In this document: one piece after another, positions 1 through 9,793 of the stretch
Numbering within the stretch: position 1 is the stretch's first letter
Layout: each line of letters opens with the position of its first letter
NCBI RefSeq assembly: GCF_000969825.1
Contig: NZ_KQ033921.1
Coordinates: forward strand, 124,001 to 188,000
DNA length: 64,000 bases
Direction: 5' to 3'
Source: Parabacteroides gordonii MS-1 = DSM 23371
Lineage (GTDB): Bacteria > Bacteroidota > Bacteroidia > Bacteroidales > Tannerellaceae
Position numbers and translations under genes: made by a program
Notes under the pieces: model-generated
What the model was told of the DNA's origin: nothing
What the model saw: only the letters and a program-made list of their open reading frames with translations
Databases searched by the model: none

Positions 1-1588
1 TATCGATCTGTTTCACTACCGGAAGAATGCCGCGGTATTTACGATCCTGGCGCACCTGCAGGATGGCTCTTTCACCATCTTCCATTTTATCTTTGAAGAT
101 GGCGCGGGCAATCTGGAAGTCAGAGAAACCCTGCACTTTGGCCAGACGGAACAGGTCGTCGGGTATATCGGTTATCTTGCTGAAGCTTTCCAGAGCTCCG
201 GCGGTCTGGATGATATTATATAGTTTCTGAAGGAACCATTTGTCGATCTTTGTCAGGTCGTGTATCTGGTCGATCGTGTAACCGGCACGGAAGGCCTTGC
301 TGATGACGAAGATACGACGGTCGGTCGGCTCGTTCAACGCCTTGTCGATATCGGGAATGACCAGCTCTTTGTTTTCTACAAAGCCGTGCATACCCTGTCC
401 GATCATGCGGAGACCTTTCTGGATCGCCTCTTCGAAAGTACGGCCGATCGCCATCACCTCTCCTACCGACTTCATGCTTGAACCCAGTTCGCGGGCTACA
501 CCGTGGAACTTACCCAAGTCCCAGCGCGGTATCTTACATACCACATAGTCGAGTGCCGGTTCGAAGAAAGCGCTGGTCGTTTTCGTTACCGAGTTCTTCA
601 GGTCGAACAGGCCGTAGCCCAGGCCTAATTTGGCTGCCACGAAAGCCAACGGATAACCGGTTGCTTTCGATGCCAGAGCGGAAGAACGGCTCAGGCGGGC
701 ATTGACTTCGATCACCCGGTAGTCTTCCGATTCGGGGTCGTAGGCGTACTGCACGTTACATTCTCCTACAATTCCAATATGGCGGATAATGCGGATAGCC
801 AGTTCGCGCAGTTTATGATAGTCCGTATTGGTCAGCGTTTGTGAAGGGGCGATCACGATAGACTCGCCGGTATGGATGCCCAGCGGGTCGAAGTTTTCCA
901 TGTTACACACCGTGATACAGTTGTCGAAGCGGTCGCGCACCACCTCGTATTCCACTTCCTTCCACCCTTTCAGGCTCTTCTCCACCAATACCTGGGGAGA
1001 GAAAGAGAAGGCTTTTTCGACCAGCACGTCCAGTTCTTCTTCATTGTCGCAGAAGCCTGAACCCAGGCCTCCCAACGCATAAGCGGCACGCACGATCACC
1101 GGATAACCCAGTTCGGCGGCAGCACGGCGGGCATCGGCAGCGTTCTCCACCGCTTCGCTCTTGATCGTCTTTACATCGATCTCGTCCAGCTTGCGGACAA
1201 ACAGTTCACGGTCTTCCGTGTCCATGATGGCTTGTACCGGAGTACCCAGCACACGGACGTTATATTTTTCCAGCACACCGCTCTGGTAAAGCGCCACACC
1301 GCAGTTGAGCGCCGTCTGTCCGCCGAATGCCAGCAGGATACCTTCGGGGCGTTCCTTTTCGATCACCTTTTCCACAAAGAAAGGAGTGACGGGCAGGAAA
1401 TAAACCGTGTCCGCAACCCCTTCCGAAGTCTGTACCGTTGCAATGTTCGGGTTGATAAGCACCGTCTGGATACCTTCTTCCTTGATGGCTTTCAATGCCT
1501 GGCTGCCTGAATAGTCGAACTCGCCCGCCTCACCGATCTTGAGGGCGCCGCTTCCTAGTATCAGGACTTTCTTTATATCTTCTTTCAT
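1..1588 (-). CDS. carB: carbamoyl-phosphate synthase large subunit, 5' part only
   Basis: This is the N-terminal ~529 residues of the ATP-grasp synthetase that makes carbamoyl phosphate from bicarbonate, ATP and glutamine-derived ammonia, for pyrimidine and arginine synthesis. The protein starts [14 protein letters not shown] at 1588 and continues with [14 protein letters not shown], the usual start of the carboxyphosphate domain. ATP-grasp segments such as [14 protein letters not shown] and [18 protein letters not shown] are visible. The gene runs off the left edge; family members are about 1070 residues long, so roughly half is missing. It lies downstream of carA on the same strand, separated by a 182-bp gap rich in hairpins. 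Identification is secure. Confidence 0.96.
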   Translation of the reverse strand, partial: MKEDIKKVLILGSGALKIGEAGEFDYSGSQALKAIKEEGIQTVLINPNIATVQTSEGVADTVYFLPVTPFFVEKVIEKERPEGILLAFGGQTALNCGVALYQSGVLEKYNVRVLGTPVQAIMDTEDRELFVRKLDEIDVKTIKSEAVENAADARRAAAELGYPVIVRAAYALGGLGSGFCDNEEELDVLVEKAFSFSPQVLVEKSLKGWKEVEYEVVRDRFDNCITVCNMENFDPLGIHTGESIVIAPSQTLTNTDYHKLRELAIRIIRHIGIVGECNVQYAYDPESEDYRVIEVNARLSRSSALASKATGYPLAFVAAKLGLGYGLFDLKNSVTKTTSAFFEPALDYVVCKIPRWDLGKFHGVARELGSSMKSVGEVMAIGRTFEEAIQKGLRMIGQGMHGFVENKELVIPDIDKALNEPTDRRIFVISKAFRAGYTIDQIHDLTKIDKWFLQKLYNIIQTAGALESFSKITDIPDDLFRLAKVQGFSDFQIARAIFKDKMEDGERAILQVRQDRKYRGILPVVKQID

Positions 1589-1630
1589 ATCTACCTTATT
1601 TTTCTTGTTAACATATTTTAGGCGCATCGA

Positions 1631-1750
1631 CTAACCAACGTTGGTTAGCTTGTCTCACTGCCTCCAGAGAGGGATTGTCAGTGCCTCCACTTAGAAGGTG
1701 TCGCTGCCGTTGGCAAAAATGCTTTGCCTGCTCACGCAAAGGGTCTTTGC
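1631..1750. repeat. three inverted repeats in the carA-carB gap
   Basis: The 182-bp gap between carA and carB carries a perfect 18-bp palindrome, CTAACCAACGTTGGTTAG, at 1631-1648. It also carries two short hairpins: 1712-1728 (GGCAAA arms) and 1736-1750 (GCAAAG/CTTTGC, 3-nt loop). All three would lie in the carA-carB mRNA. They could affect mRNA processing, attenuation or regulator binding; the role is not known. Confidence 0.6.
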
Positions 1751-1770
1751 CTTACCATGCAAAAGTGCTG

Positions 1771-2877
1771 CTACAACAACTCAACGAATTTATCGAACAT
1801 AAACTCCGTATCCGTCGGACCGCTACAAGCCTCCGGGTGGAACTGTGAGGAGAAGAAAGGTTTCGTTTTATGTTTGATACCTTCGTTCGTGCCGTCGTTC
1901 ATATTGATGAAGAGCGGTTCCCAGTCAGCGCCCAGTGTATCGTTATCCACCGCATACCCGTGGTTCTGTGAGGTGATGAAGCATTTCTCCGTTCCCACCA
2001 TGCGAACTGGCTGGTTATGGCTGCGGTGTCCGTATTTCAGTTTGTAGATAGATGCGCCTCCGGCTTTTGCCAGCAATTGGTTACCCATGCAGATACCGCA
2101 GATCGGTTTATCTCCGGAGAGTGCCTTGCGGATATTCTGGACAGCCGCATCGCAGGTATCCGGGTCGCCGGGGCCGTTGCTGATGAACAGGCCGTCGTAT
2201 TCCAGCGTATTGAAATCGTAATCCCAGGGTACGCGGATAACCGTTACATTACGCTTCAGCAGGCAGCGAATAATGTTATGCTTCACCCCGCAGTCCACCA
2301 GGACAACCCGCTTTTTGCCTTCACCTTCCCCGTAAGTAATCACTTCCTTACAGGACACTTTATCTACATAATTCACATTCGCGTACTCTCCGAAATCGGT
2401 TGCTTCGGCTTTTTCCCCGCCAATCACGATCTTTCCCATCATCACGCCATGTTCGCGCAGTTTCTTGGTCAGGGCACGTGTATCTATCCCGTAAATTCCC
2501 GGGATGCCTTCTTCCTCCAACCAGCTTCCCAAACTTTCTACAGCATTCCAATGACTATACTCATGACTGTAATCGCTTACGATAATGGCATCGGCATGAA
2601 TCTTTTCACTCTCCATGAAAGTGGCAATTCCATCCGCTCCGAACGTACGGGCGGGTACACCGTAATTTCCCACCAACGGATAAGTTAACACCATCAGCTG
2701 GCCGGCATAAGAAGGGTCGGTCAGGCTTTCAGGATAACCTGTCATGGCAGTGTTGAACACTACTTCGCCGGTTACCTCTTTTTCGCAGCCAAAAGAAAAG
2801 CCACGAAAAACAGTCCCGTCGTCTAAGATCAAAGTTGCTGTTTTTTCTGTTTGCATATAATCTGTATCTTGTGTCAT
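1771..2877 (-). CDS. carA: carbamoyl-phosphate synthase small subunit
   Basis: This is the glutaminase subunit that hydrolyses glutamine and channels ammonia to CarB. An N-terminal CarA domain (from ATLILDDGTVFRGFSFG) is followed by a class I glutamine amidotransferase domain. The nucleophile lies in CGICMGNQ (about C263) and the His/Glu pair in FHPEA (about H347, E349). The length of 368 residues is typical. The start at 2877 is chosen because its ATG overlaps the TGA of the upstream purF-like gene (ATGA, 4-bp overlap), which implies translational coupling. The reading frame is open further upstream, but that extension lies inside the purF-like gene. A second in-frame ATG at 2856 is also possible. 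Confidence 0.95.
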   Translation of the reverse strand: MTQDTDYMQTEKTATLILDDGTVFRGFSFGCEKEVTGEVVFNTAMTGYPESLTDPSYAGQLMVLTYPLVGNYGVPARTFGADGIATFMESEKIHADAIIVSDYSHEYSHWNAVESLGSWLEEEGIPGIYGIDTRALTKKLREHGVMMGKIVIGGEKAEATDFGEYANVNYVDKVSCKEVITYGEGEGKKRVVLVDCGVKHNIIRCLLKRNVTVIRVPWDYDFNTLEYDGLFISNGPGDPDTCDAAVQNIRKALSGDKPICGICMGNQLLAKAGGASIYKLKYGHRSHNQPVRMVGTEKCFITSQNHGYAVDNDTLGADWEPLFINMNDGTNEGIKHKTKPFFSSQFHPEACSGPTDTEFMFDKFVELL

Positions 2878-4760
2878 TTGACTAAATATTCTTCTTCCAT
2901 ATAATGTATGAAGGCATTGTTCACCATGCGCGCACCGCCCGGAGTCGGATAATCGCCGGAGAAATACCAGTCGCCCGGATGGTTCGGACAAGAGGCATGC
3001 AAGCCTTCGAGCGTTTGATAAACAATCTCGACCTTTGCCCGCGTACCTGCCGGGGTAAGCAATTCGACCATCTTGGCGGAGATCTCCTCGTCGGTGAACG
3101 GGGCATATATCTCCTTCACATAGTTGACGGTCGAGCCATCCGGCTGCGCCTGTTGCTGTTTCGCTTTCCGGTAAGCCTCCGTCAGCACCGGCTCCATCCC
3201 TCGGTCTTTCAGCAAAGCCACCGCCGCCCTGAATGCGATAAACTCATTCATACGCGACATGTCGATGCCGTAATAGTCCGGATAACGAACCTGCGGTGAT
3301 GAAGAAACGATCACGATCTTCTTCGGATGCAAACGATCTAATATGCCGATAATACTCTGTTTCAATGTTGTTCCCCTGACGATGCTATCATCTATTACAA
3401 CCAGATTATCGACGAAAGGTTCGATACTTCCGTAGGTAATATCATATACATGGGCTGCCAGATCGTTGCGGCTGTTTCCTTCGGCGATAAAGGTACGTAA
3501 TTTTATGTCTTTAATTGCAACCTTTTCGGCACGAACACGCATGGAAAGTATCTGATCGAGTTCCTCTTCCTGCAAAAGATGGCTGCGGTCGGCGATCCAT
3601 TCCTTTTTCAGTTTGTTCAGGTGGTTGTTCAGTCCTTCCTGCATACCGAAATAGGCAACCTCGGCCGTGTTGGGGATAAAGGAGAAGACGGTATGCCTGA
3701 TATCATGGTCAACCGCTTTCAGGATCGGTTGCACCAGGTTTTCCCCCAGCTTTTTACGTTCTCGGTAGATATCCACGTCGCTACCGCGGGAGAAGTAGAT
3801 ACGTTCGAACGAGCAGGCTTTGTTCTCCTTCGGTTCGACGATCTGCGAGGTTCTGAACTGTCCCTCTTTGCTGATAAACATCGCCTCGCCACGCTGCAAC
3901 TCTTTTATATCTTCGGCCTGTACATTCATGGCTGTCTGGATAACCGGACGTTCGGAAGCCAGTACCACGATCTCGTCATCCGCATAATAGAATGCCGGAC
4001 GGATACCCCACGGGTCACGTACGCTGAACGACTCGCCGCTACCAGTCAGGCCGCAGATCACAAACCCACCGTCCCAGGTCGGCACGCATCGCTTCAGTAC
4101 GTTCGAGAGATCGACATGTGCTTCGATAGCGTTTGTGATCTCCATCCCTTTCAGTCCTTCCCCCTCATATTTCTGATACAAACGCTCTATCTCGCGATCC
4201 AGGCGGTGTCCCATCTGTTCGAGCATAATGTAGGTATCGGCATACTTACGCGGATGTTGCCCGATAGCCGTTATCTCTTCAAAAATATCATTTACGTTTG
4301 TGAGGTTGAAATTTCCGCAAAGAGCGAGGTTCTTAGCTCTCCAGTTGTTGCGGCGTAAAAAAGGATGGACGTAGGAAATACCGGACTTACCGGTCGTACT
4401 GTAACGGAGATGCCCCATATAAAGTTCTCCGGCGAAAGGAAGGTTTGCTTTAGCAAAAAGGGGATCGTTTAATTTACCGGGTGGTAAATCTTTGTAATGA
4501 TCGTGAACGGCGGCAAATATCTCGGTTATAGCTCCTGTTCCCAACGCTCTTTCCCGAAACATATATTCTTCACCGGGACTTGCTTCTAACTTCACGCAGG
4601 CTAAACCGGCTCCTTCTTGACCGCGGTTATGCTGCTTTTCCATCAGTAAGTAGAGTTTATTCAGACCGTACATCCAGGTACCATACTTTTGATGATAATA
4701 CTCTAAAGGCTTTAGTAACCGGACCATGGCGACTCCACACTCATGTTTAAGTTGTTCCAT
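2874..4760 (-). CDS. purF: amidophosphoribosyltransferase-like glutamine amidotransferase
   Basis: The protein combines an N-terminal nucleophile (Ntn) glutamine amidotransferase domain with a C-terminal phosphoribosyltransferase fold, as in PurF, which makes phosphoribosylamine in the first step of purine synthesis. The catalytic Cys is residue 8 (MEQLKHE-CGVAM), implying removal of a seven-residue propeptide. The PRPP loop VVIDDSIVRGTT lies near residues 450-462. At 628 residues it is longer than the usual ~470-500, with extra sequence in the glutaminase half (around YYHQKYGTWMYGLNKLYLL) and at the C-terminus. It heads an operon with carA and carB, linking purine and pyrimidine precursors. 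The family call is firm; whether this is the main PurF of the cell cannot be told from the window. Confidence 0.85.
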   Translation of the reverse strand: MEQLKHECGVAMVRLLKPLEYYHQKYGTWMYGLNKLYLLMEKQHNRGQEGAGLACVKLEASPGEEYMFRERALGTGAITEIFAAVHDHYKDLPPGKLNDPLFAKANLPFAGELYMGHLRYSTTGKSGISYVHPFLRRNNWRAKNLALCGNFNLTNVNDIFEEITAIGQHPRKYADTYIMLEQMGHRLDREIERLYQKYEGEGLKGMEITNAIEAHVDLSNVLKRCVPTWDGGFVICGLTGSGESFSVRDPWGIRPAFYYADDEIVVLASERPVIQTAMNVQAEDIKELQRGEAMFISKEGQFRTSQIVEPKENKACSFERIYFSRGSDVDIYRERKKLGENLVQPILKAVDHDIRHTVFSFIPNTAEVAYFGMQEGLNNHLNKLKKEWIADRSHLLQEEELDQILSMRVRAEKVAIKDIKLRTFIAEGNSRNDLAAHVYDITYGSIEPFVDNLVVIDDSIVRGTTLKQSIIGILDRLHPKKIVIVSSSPQVRYPDYYGIDMSRMNEFIAFRAAVALLKDRGMEPVLTEAYRKAKQQQAQPDGSTVNYVKEIYAPFTDEEISAKMVELLTPAGTRAKVEIVYQTLEGLHASCPNHPGDWYFSGDYPTPGGARMVNNAFIHYMEEEYLVK

Positions 4761-4787
4761 CTGGTTATATCTTGTTTATTTCAACTG

Positions 4788-4795
4788 CAAAGATA
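4788..4795 (-). promoter_or_regulatory. -7 box for the purF-carAB operon
   Basis: On the minus strand the sequence TATCTTTG matches the Bacteroidetes -7 consensus TAnnTTTG, 28 bp upstream of the purF-like ATG. No clear -33 TTTG at the normal distance was found. The rest of the 237-bp gap to 4997 is AT-rich, with no gene seen. Confidence 0.5.
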
Positions 4796-4997
4796 CGCAC
4801 TTTATCAAACACATTGTTCATATTAATGCAAAATAATTGACATATTAATAGAAATAATCATTTTATCCGGCATTTGGTTAAAATATTATATATTTCCGCA
4901 TTGTTTCGATAAAGTTACAATTTCAAAGAAAGAGCCGATCGCGAATATGAAATCTGTAAGGAGATTAAGGAGATATGATATAATTAATAACACCCGA

Positions 4998-7919
4998 TCA
5001 TAGCAAATCCTCCCACTCCCTATCCGTCAGCGACTTCAGCGGATCGTTTTCGGTGATGAATGTTTCGGCCAGTTCGCTCTTGGACTCTTGCAGGTTGCGT
5101 ATCTTCTCCTCGATCGTGTCGGCAGTGATGAAACGGTAGACAAAGACCTGTTTATCCTGCCCGATACGGTGGGCACGGCCTTCCGCCTGCAACTCTGCCG
5201 CCGGATTCCACCAGGGATCGATGATGAATACATAATCGGCATCCGTCAGGTTCAAACCGACTCCACCTGCTTTCAGGGAAATGAAAAAGGCAGAAACATC
5301 AGGCCGGGTCGAAAAGCGGGTGATCTCCCTTTCCCTGTCGACCGTACTGCCGGTAAGCATTGCATATGGCCAGTCACGTTCCGTAAATGCCTTCGCCAAC
5401 AAATCCAGGTGCGTGACAAAAGAGGAAAAGATCAATACCTTATGTCCTTCGCTGACCAATGTTTCAAAAGCATCCAGCACCTGCTCTATCTTTCCCGAAC
5501 TACCCGTATAATCCGGCATCACCATCCGGGGATGATTAGCCAGCTGACGCAAACGGGTAATCCCGTTCAGAGCGACAAACGCATTCTTATTGCGTTCCTG
5601 CAAGATCGTATTCCGCAATGCATTCTTTTCTTTTTGGTAGACTTCCCGCTGTTCAGGTGTCATTTCACAGAATACCAGCTCTTCCGTCAATGGCGGAAGT
5701 TCGGGTGCTACCTGTTGCTTGGTTCGCCGCAGGAAGAAAGGACGGATAATCTCCTGCAATCTTTTCGCAGCTTTCTCATTTCCCTCTTTCGTGATCGGCT
5801 GAATAAAATATTTCCTGAAACCATCCGCAGATCCCAGCAAGCCTGGATTGATAAAATTGAATTGTGCCCATAAGTCTTTCAGCGAGTTTTCGATCGGAGT
5901 CCCAGTCAGTACCAGGCGATGCTCACATTGCAGGCGGACAACCGAATGGTATGTCATGGAAGCCGGATTCTTTATATTCTGGCTTTCATCCAGTATCACA
6001 TACGTAAAACGATACTTCTCCAGCAATTCGATATCCCTCCGGAGAAGCCCGTAAGTGACCAATACGATATTATACCGGTTGAAACTCTTCCAGGGTTCCC
6101 TCCTTTTCTGGTCGCCCGTATAAGTATAAACGCTCAATGTACTGAACTTACGGATCTCCCGTTTCCAGTTCGGCAACAAAGAGGTAGGTACGACGATCAG
6201 CGATGCAGGGAGAAGCGTCTCCTCTTTCTCTTTTTTCTTTTCGTCCGGCAAATCCATTCCGAAGAACGAGAGTTGTCCACCGGAGTCGATCGTGATATTT
6301 GCCGGTTCAGCTTCAGGCAGAGTAACCTCTACGGGTTCTTCCGGATCATATATATGTTGCAGCAAAGTTATCGTCTGCAATGTTTTCCCCAGTCCCATAT
6401 CATCCGCCAGGCAACCACCAAAGCCGTTTGCCGCCAGATGAACCAGCCATGAAAAACCTTCCTGCTGGTACGGACGCAAGGTCGCTTTTATTTTAGGTGG
6501 AACAGCAACAGACTCTTTCTGCACATACTCCTTCGATAAAGTATCATCCTGCTCCAATACAGAAACGATCCCCAGGTGCATTTTCCGCACTCTGATCTCC
6601 TCTGTCCGGTCGTCGCCGAAGGCAAACAAATCGCTATACTTCTCAAACCAGTCCTCCGGCAATAAAGCCACCTGCCCGTCCGGCAGCACAAACTCCCGCT
6701 TCCCCTCCTGAATATGTTTTCTGAAACGGATAAAAGGGAATTGGTAATCGCCCATACGAACCATTATACGAATATCGAACCAGTCGGGAGAAGAAGCGAT
6801 CTCTTGGGTAAGCGAAACCTCTCCCAGATAGAAACTCAGCGATGTATCTGTCTTTATAAAAGAGAAGCAAGACTCCAACTCCGTTTTATGTCGTTGCAGC
6901 CAATCGATAAAAGTATATCCGCCCGACTCCGCAGCCCGGACAAATTGCGTATCTGTAATCTGCTTGAAGTTCCATTGTTCGAGCAGGCTGATATAAGTTT
7001 GTTCCAACCGCGGGTCGCGTGTAAAATAATAAATGACAGGCTTTCCATCCATCTTTTCCAACCGGGGATAAGTAAACTCACATTTCTTTCCCGGTGAGAA
7101 ATACCGGTCTCCGTACCGGAATCGCAATTGTAATGCCGGTTCGTCATTTATAGACCGTTCGACCGATAATTCAGGGACACAGGTTCGTACCTCCCGAATA
7201 ATATCAAAGCCGGAAGATTCGCTGGGATAGTCACCAATCAAAGGAAGTACAACCATCTCCAGATACTTTTCGGCATCAGCCAGCGGCACTTCCACATATT
7301 TTCGGGTCTGAAAAGGAATAACTTTCGATGCTTCGATCCGCTTGAATGCCAGCAACCTATCATCGAGCAGAAATATAGCTGGTCGGGATGACAGCAACAT
7401 AAACCGCCTCTTCTTCAGTAAAGGGATCTCTTCCCCATCCATCCGGCTGATGGCTGTATAACGGAAAGAGTGATCCGTTATCTCGAAACGAAAAGAAATC
7501 TCCGCCTCTTTCTCTGAAAAACGTATCCGGTCATGTCCATAAAGCTGTTTGACTCCGGGCTCCTTGAAATAGACAGGTAAATGATTCGCCCGCATCAACC
7601 TGACCATCTCCCTTATTTTCTTATCTATAAACGGACGAAGCTGCTTCTTCAACAAATCCGGCGCTATCGAGTTCAGGAAAGCAGCAACGGTACGCTGCCT
7701 GGAATACACCTGCATCAGATTCTTTTCCGAATAGCTTTGCGCAATGGCAATCGCCCGCTTCTCCATATCCGACAACTCCATGTCGTCCCCGGCATGGGTA
7801 GCCTGCTCCTCCACACTGATCACATCCGTAGATACAGGTTTGGCAAAATAAGGAATAAGCAAAGGCCCCAAAACGGGATGGTTACTTAATGCGATGATTA
7901 ATATATGGTTCTCGGACAT
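4998..7919 (-). CDS. SNF2-family DEAD/DEAH helicase
   Basis: This 973-residue protein is an ATP-dependent DNA translocase of the bacterial SNF2 group (superfamily 2, RapA/HepA-like). The first ~480 residues form a bacteria-specific N-terminal region without recognisable motifs. The helicase core follows: Walker A DDMGLGKT near 505-513, a DEAH-equivalent DESQ near 645, motif III LTGTPIEN, and motif VI GRAHRIGQ near 915. It lies 37 bp beyond a YhcG-type nuclease gene on the same strand, so the two may be co-transcribed. Such proteins remodel protein-DNA or RNA polymerase complexes, and some act in phage defence. The specific role here is not shown by sequence. Confidence 0.9.
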   Translation of the reverse strand: MSENHILIIALSNHPVLGPLLIPYFAKPVSTDVISVEEQATHAGDDMELSDMEKRAIAIAQSYSEKNLMQVYSRQRTVAAFLNSIAPDLLKKQLRPFIDKKIREMVRLMRANHLPVYFKEPGVKQLYGHDRIRFSEKEAEISFRFEITDHSFRYTAISRMDGEEIPLLKKRRFMLLSSRPAIFLLDDRLLAFKRIEASKVIPFQTRKYVEVPLADAEKYLEMVVLPLIGDYPSESSGFDIIREVRTCVPELSVERSINDEPALQLRFRYGDRYFSPGKKCEFTYPRLEKMDGKPVIYYFTRDPRLEQTYISLLEQWNFKQITDTQFVRAAESGGYTFIDWLQRHKTELESCFSFIKTDTSLSFYLGEVSLTQEIASSPDWFDIRIMVRMGDYQFPFIRFRKHIQEGKREFVLPDGQVALLPEDWFEKYSDLFAFGDDRTEEIRVRKMHLGIVSVLEQDDTLSKEYVQKESVAVPPKIKATLRPYQQEGFSWLVHLAANGFGGCLADDMGLGKTLQTITLLQHIYDPEEPVEVTLPEAEPANITIDSGGQLSFFGMDLPDEKKKEKEETLLPASLIVVPTSLLPNWKREIRKFSTLSVYTYTGDQKRREPWKSFNRYNIVLVTYGLLRRDIELLEKYRFTYVILDESQNIKNPASMTYHSVVRLQCEHRLVLTGTPIENSLKDLWAQFNFINPGLLGSADGFRKYFIQPITKEGNEKAAKRLQEIIRPFFLRRTKQQVAPELPPLTEELVFCEMTPEQREVYQKEKNALRNTILQERNKNAFVALNGITRLRQLANHPRMVMPDYTGSSGKIEQVLDAFETLVSEGHKVLIFSSFVTHLDLLAKAFTERDWPYAMLTGSTVDREREITRFSTRPDVSAFFISLKAGGVGLNLTDADYVFIIDPWWNPAAELQAEGRAHRIGQDKQVFVYRFITADTIEEKIRNLQESKSELAETFITENDPLKSLTDREWEDLL

Positions 7920-7956
7920 TCGACTGATTATTTTATCTGAAAAGAAATTAGTTTAT

Positions 7957-9087
7957 TTACTGATTAATAGTCTTCAATATCAAATCTTTCAACTGCTGCT
8001 CCGTTGGAAGTTGTAGTTTATATTTAGACACAAAGATCTGTTCATCCAAACCTGTTGTTGCATATTGAACTAAAGCATTATTCTTATCTGTTACCAACAA
8101 AATTCCAATAGGTGGATTATCTCCGGGCTCCATCATCTCCGCCCGATAATAATTCAAATATGAATATAATTGCGACACATGAGAATGATTAAATGCAGAG
8201 ATTTTCAGTTCGCAAAGAACATGACATTTCAATATTCTATGGTAAAATACCATATCAATAAAATAAAACTCATCACCAATCAAAATACGCTTTTGTCTTG
8301 CTTCAAAGCAAAACCCATTCCCCAATTCTATAATGAAATCACGCAAATGGTCGAGTAAAAGTGTTTCAAGTTCATCTTCTTTGACAAATGATAAACGTTG
8401 TGGTGGGATATTCAAGAACTCAAAGAAATAATCATCCTTGACAGCATCAGTGACGGTCTGCGGATGGATTTTCTGTTTGATTACAGATAATGCATTTTCT
8501 ATATTACCGGACAAACCAACCCGTTCATAACTCAAAGATTCGATCTGACGTCTAAGTTCCCGAACAGAAAGTCCGGTTTGAATGGTTAGCATCTCATAAT
8601 ACATTCGTTTAATAGGATCATCAATCTTTAGTAGCTCAATAAAATGAGAGAAAGATATTGAAGAAAATATTTTATCGGCAGGCATTCCATCTATATCACA
8701 CTCACCATCAACGACTTGCAATTTATGCGACAGTGTCGCACAAATCTCTTCTTTATCCTCTTCCAACGATTTATGTGACGCTGTCGCATAAATTAATCGA
8801 AATGAGCCGCTAATAAGTCTGGCAAATGCAGGATAAGTAAGATAAAACTTTCTCGACCATTGAAATAAGGTCACATTTAATCCTTTCTGATTCAATTTTT
8901 GTTCCAGTTGCTTCAATAACTGTTCACCATATTGCGCCCGGTCTTCACCATTCTGTTCAAACTCCACAATGTAAAAACCCACAAGCCAATTACGTATAGT
9001 CTGGAATTGGTTGACTGCTTTTACTGCATTCTGCTGTAATTGCTGATGAGTATTCTCTATGATAGCTGCTAACTGCTCAAAATTCAT
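7957..9087 (-). CDS. DUF1016/YhcG-type PDDEXK nuclease
   Basis: The N-terminal half has the DUF1016 pattern (NFEQLAAIIENTHQQL, then TIRNWLVGFYIVEFEQNGEDRAQYG). The C-terminal half has a PD-(D/E)xK nuclease fold, with the acidic residue in FIDMVF and the E-L-K triplet in CELKIS about 15 residues later. YhcG-type proteins are often found in restriction or defence regions, but their substrate is poorly defined. I prefer the start at 9087 (MNFEQL) because family members begin this way and a TACATTTG box sits 26 bp upstream. An ATG at 9111 would add eight residues. This gene is more AT-rich than the SNF2 gene that follows, which may reflect separate acquisition. Confidence 0.85.
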   Translation of the reverse strand: MNFEQLAAIIENTHQQLQQNAVKAVNQFQTIRNWLVGFYIVEFEQNGEDRAQYGEQLLKQLEQKLNQKGLNVTLFQWSRKFYLTYPAFARLISGSFRLIYATASHKSLEEDKEEICATLSHKLQVVDGECDIDGMPADKIFSSISFSHFIELLKIDDPIKRMYYEMLTIQTGLSVRELRRQIESLSYERVGLSGNIENALSVIKQKIHPQTVTDAVKDDYFFEFLNIPPQRLSFVKEDELETLLLDHLRDFIIELGNGFCFEARQKRILIGDEFYFIDMVFYHRILKCHVLCELKISAFNHSHVSQLYSYLNYYRAEMMEPGDNPPIGILLVTDKNNALVQYATTGLDEQIFVSKYKLQLPTEQQLKDLILKTINQ

Positions 9088-9112
9088 TACTACTAACTTT
9101 TCATATTGCATC

Positions 9113-9144
9113 CAAATGTACTTAATATTACATAATCAAATGTA
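9113..9144 (-). promoter_or_regulatory. two -7-like boxes upstream of the YhcG-type gene
   Basis: TACATTTG occurs twice on the minus strand, at 9113-9120 and 9137-9144. Both match TAnnTTTG. The nearer one suits a start at 9087; the farther one would suit either start. Confidence 0.4.
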
Positions 9145-9203
9145 TAAAAACATTACTATTTTCAGTTTTACCCTCATATATAAATTCTTCTGAAATAAAT
9201 AAT

Positions 9204-9211
9204 TACTTTTG
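9204..9211 (+). promoter_or_regulatory. -7 box for tag
   Basis: TACTTTTG fits the Bacteroidetes -7 consensus, 33 bp before the ATG of the glycosylase gene. It also argues against the upstream in-frame ATG at 9209, which overlaps the box. Confidence 0.5.
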
Positions 9212-9244
9212 TTTAATCATAAAATACTAAATAATTACCGAATC

Positions 9245-9793
9245 ATGTCATACTGCGAATACATAAATACCATCACTGGTTGGGCTCTCGATCTGAACAA
9301 AACATATCACGATGAGAAATATGGTTTTCCTATCGAAGATGATAACGAACTGTTCGGCAGGCTCCTGCTGGAAATCAACCAGGCAGGCTTGAGCTGGTCG
9401 ACCATATTGAGAAAAGAAGCAGCTTTCCGTATTGCTTACGACAAGTTCGATATCGAAACGATTGCCAACTATACGGAAACAGAAGAAGCCAGGCTTTTAT
9501 CCGATCCCGGTATTATCCGGAACAGGCTAAAAGTAAAAGCTGCCATCCACAATGCACAGGTCATTATGGAACTGAAAAAGGAATACGGCTCATTCAAAAG
9601 CTGGCTGGATCATCATCATCCTAAAACCAAAGACGAATGGACAAAACTGTTCAAACAAACATTCAAATTCACCGGTGGGGAGATCGTCAATGAGTTTCTG
9701 TTAAGTACCGGATATCTTGAAGGTGCCCATACGCCCGATTGTCCCATATACCAGAAAATATTGGACAAAAACCCGGCATGGAGAAGATTATAA
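9245..9793 (+). CDS. tag: DNA-3-methyladenine glycosylase I
   Basis: This is a base-excision repair enzyme that removes 3-methyladenine from alkylated DNA. The 182-residue protein has the Tag family pattern: an early Cys and Trp (MSYCEYINTITGWA), YHDEKYGFPIEDDNELFGRLLLE, the QAGLSWSTILRK helix, and NRLKVKAAIHNAQ. The C-terminal Cys/His region reads GAHTPDCPIY. The ATG at 9245 is preferred over 9209 because Tag proteins begin close to the first conserved Cys. The 3' end overlaps the convergent AraC-family gene by 6 bp. Confidence 0.93.
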   Translation: MSYCEYINTITGWALDLNKTYHDEKYGFPIEDDNELFGRLLLEINQAGLSWSTILRKEAAFRIAYDKFDIETIANYTETEEARLLSDPGIIRNRLKVKAAIHNAQVIMELKKEYGSFKSWLDHHHPKTKDEWTKLFKQTFKFTGGEIVNEFLLSTGYLEGAHTPDCPIYQKILDKNPAWRRL

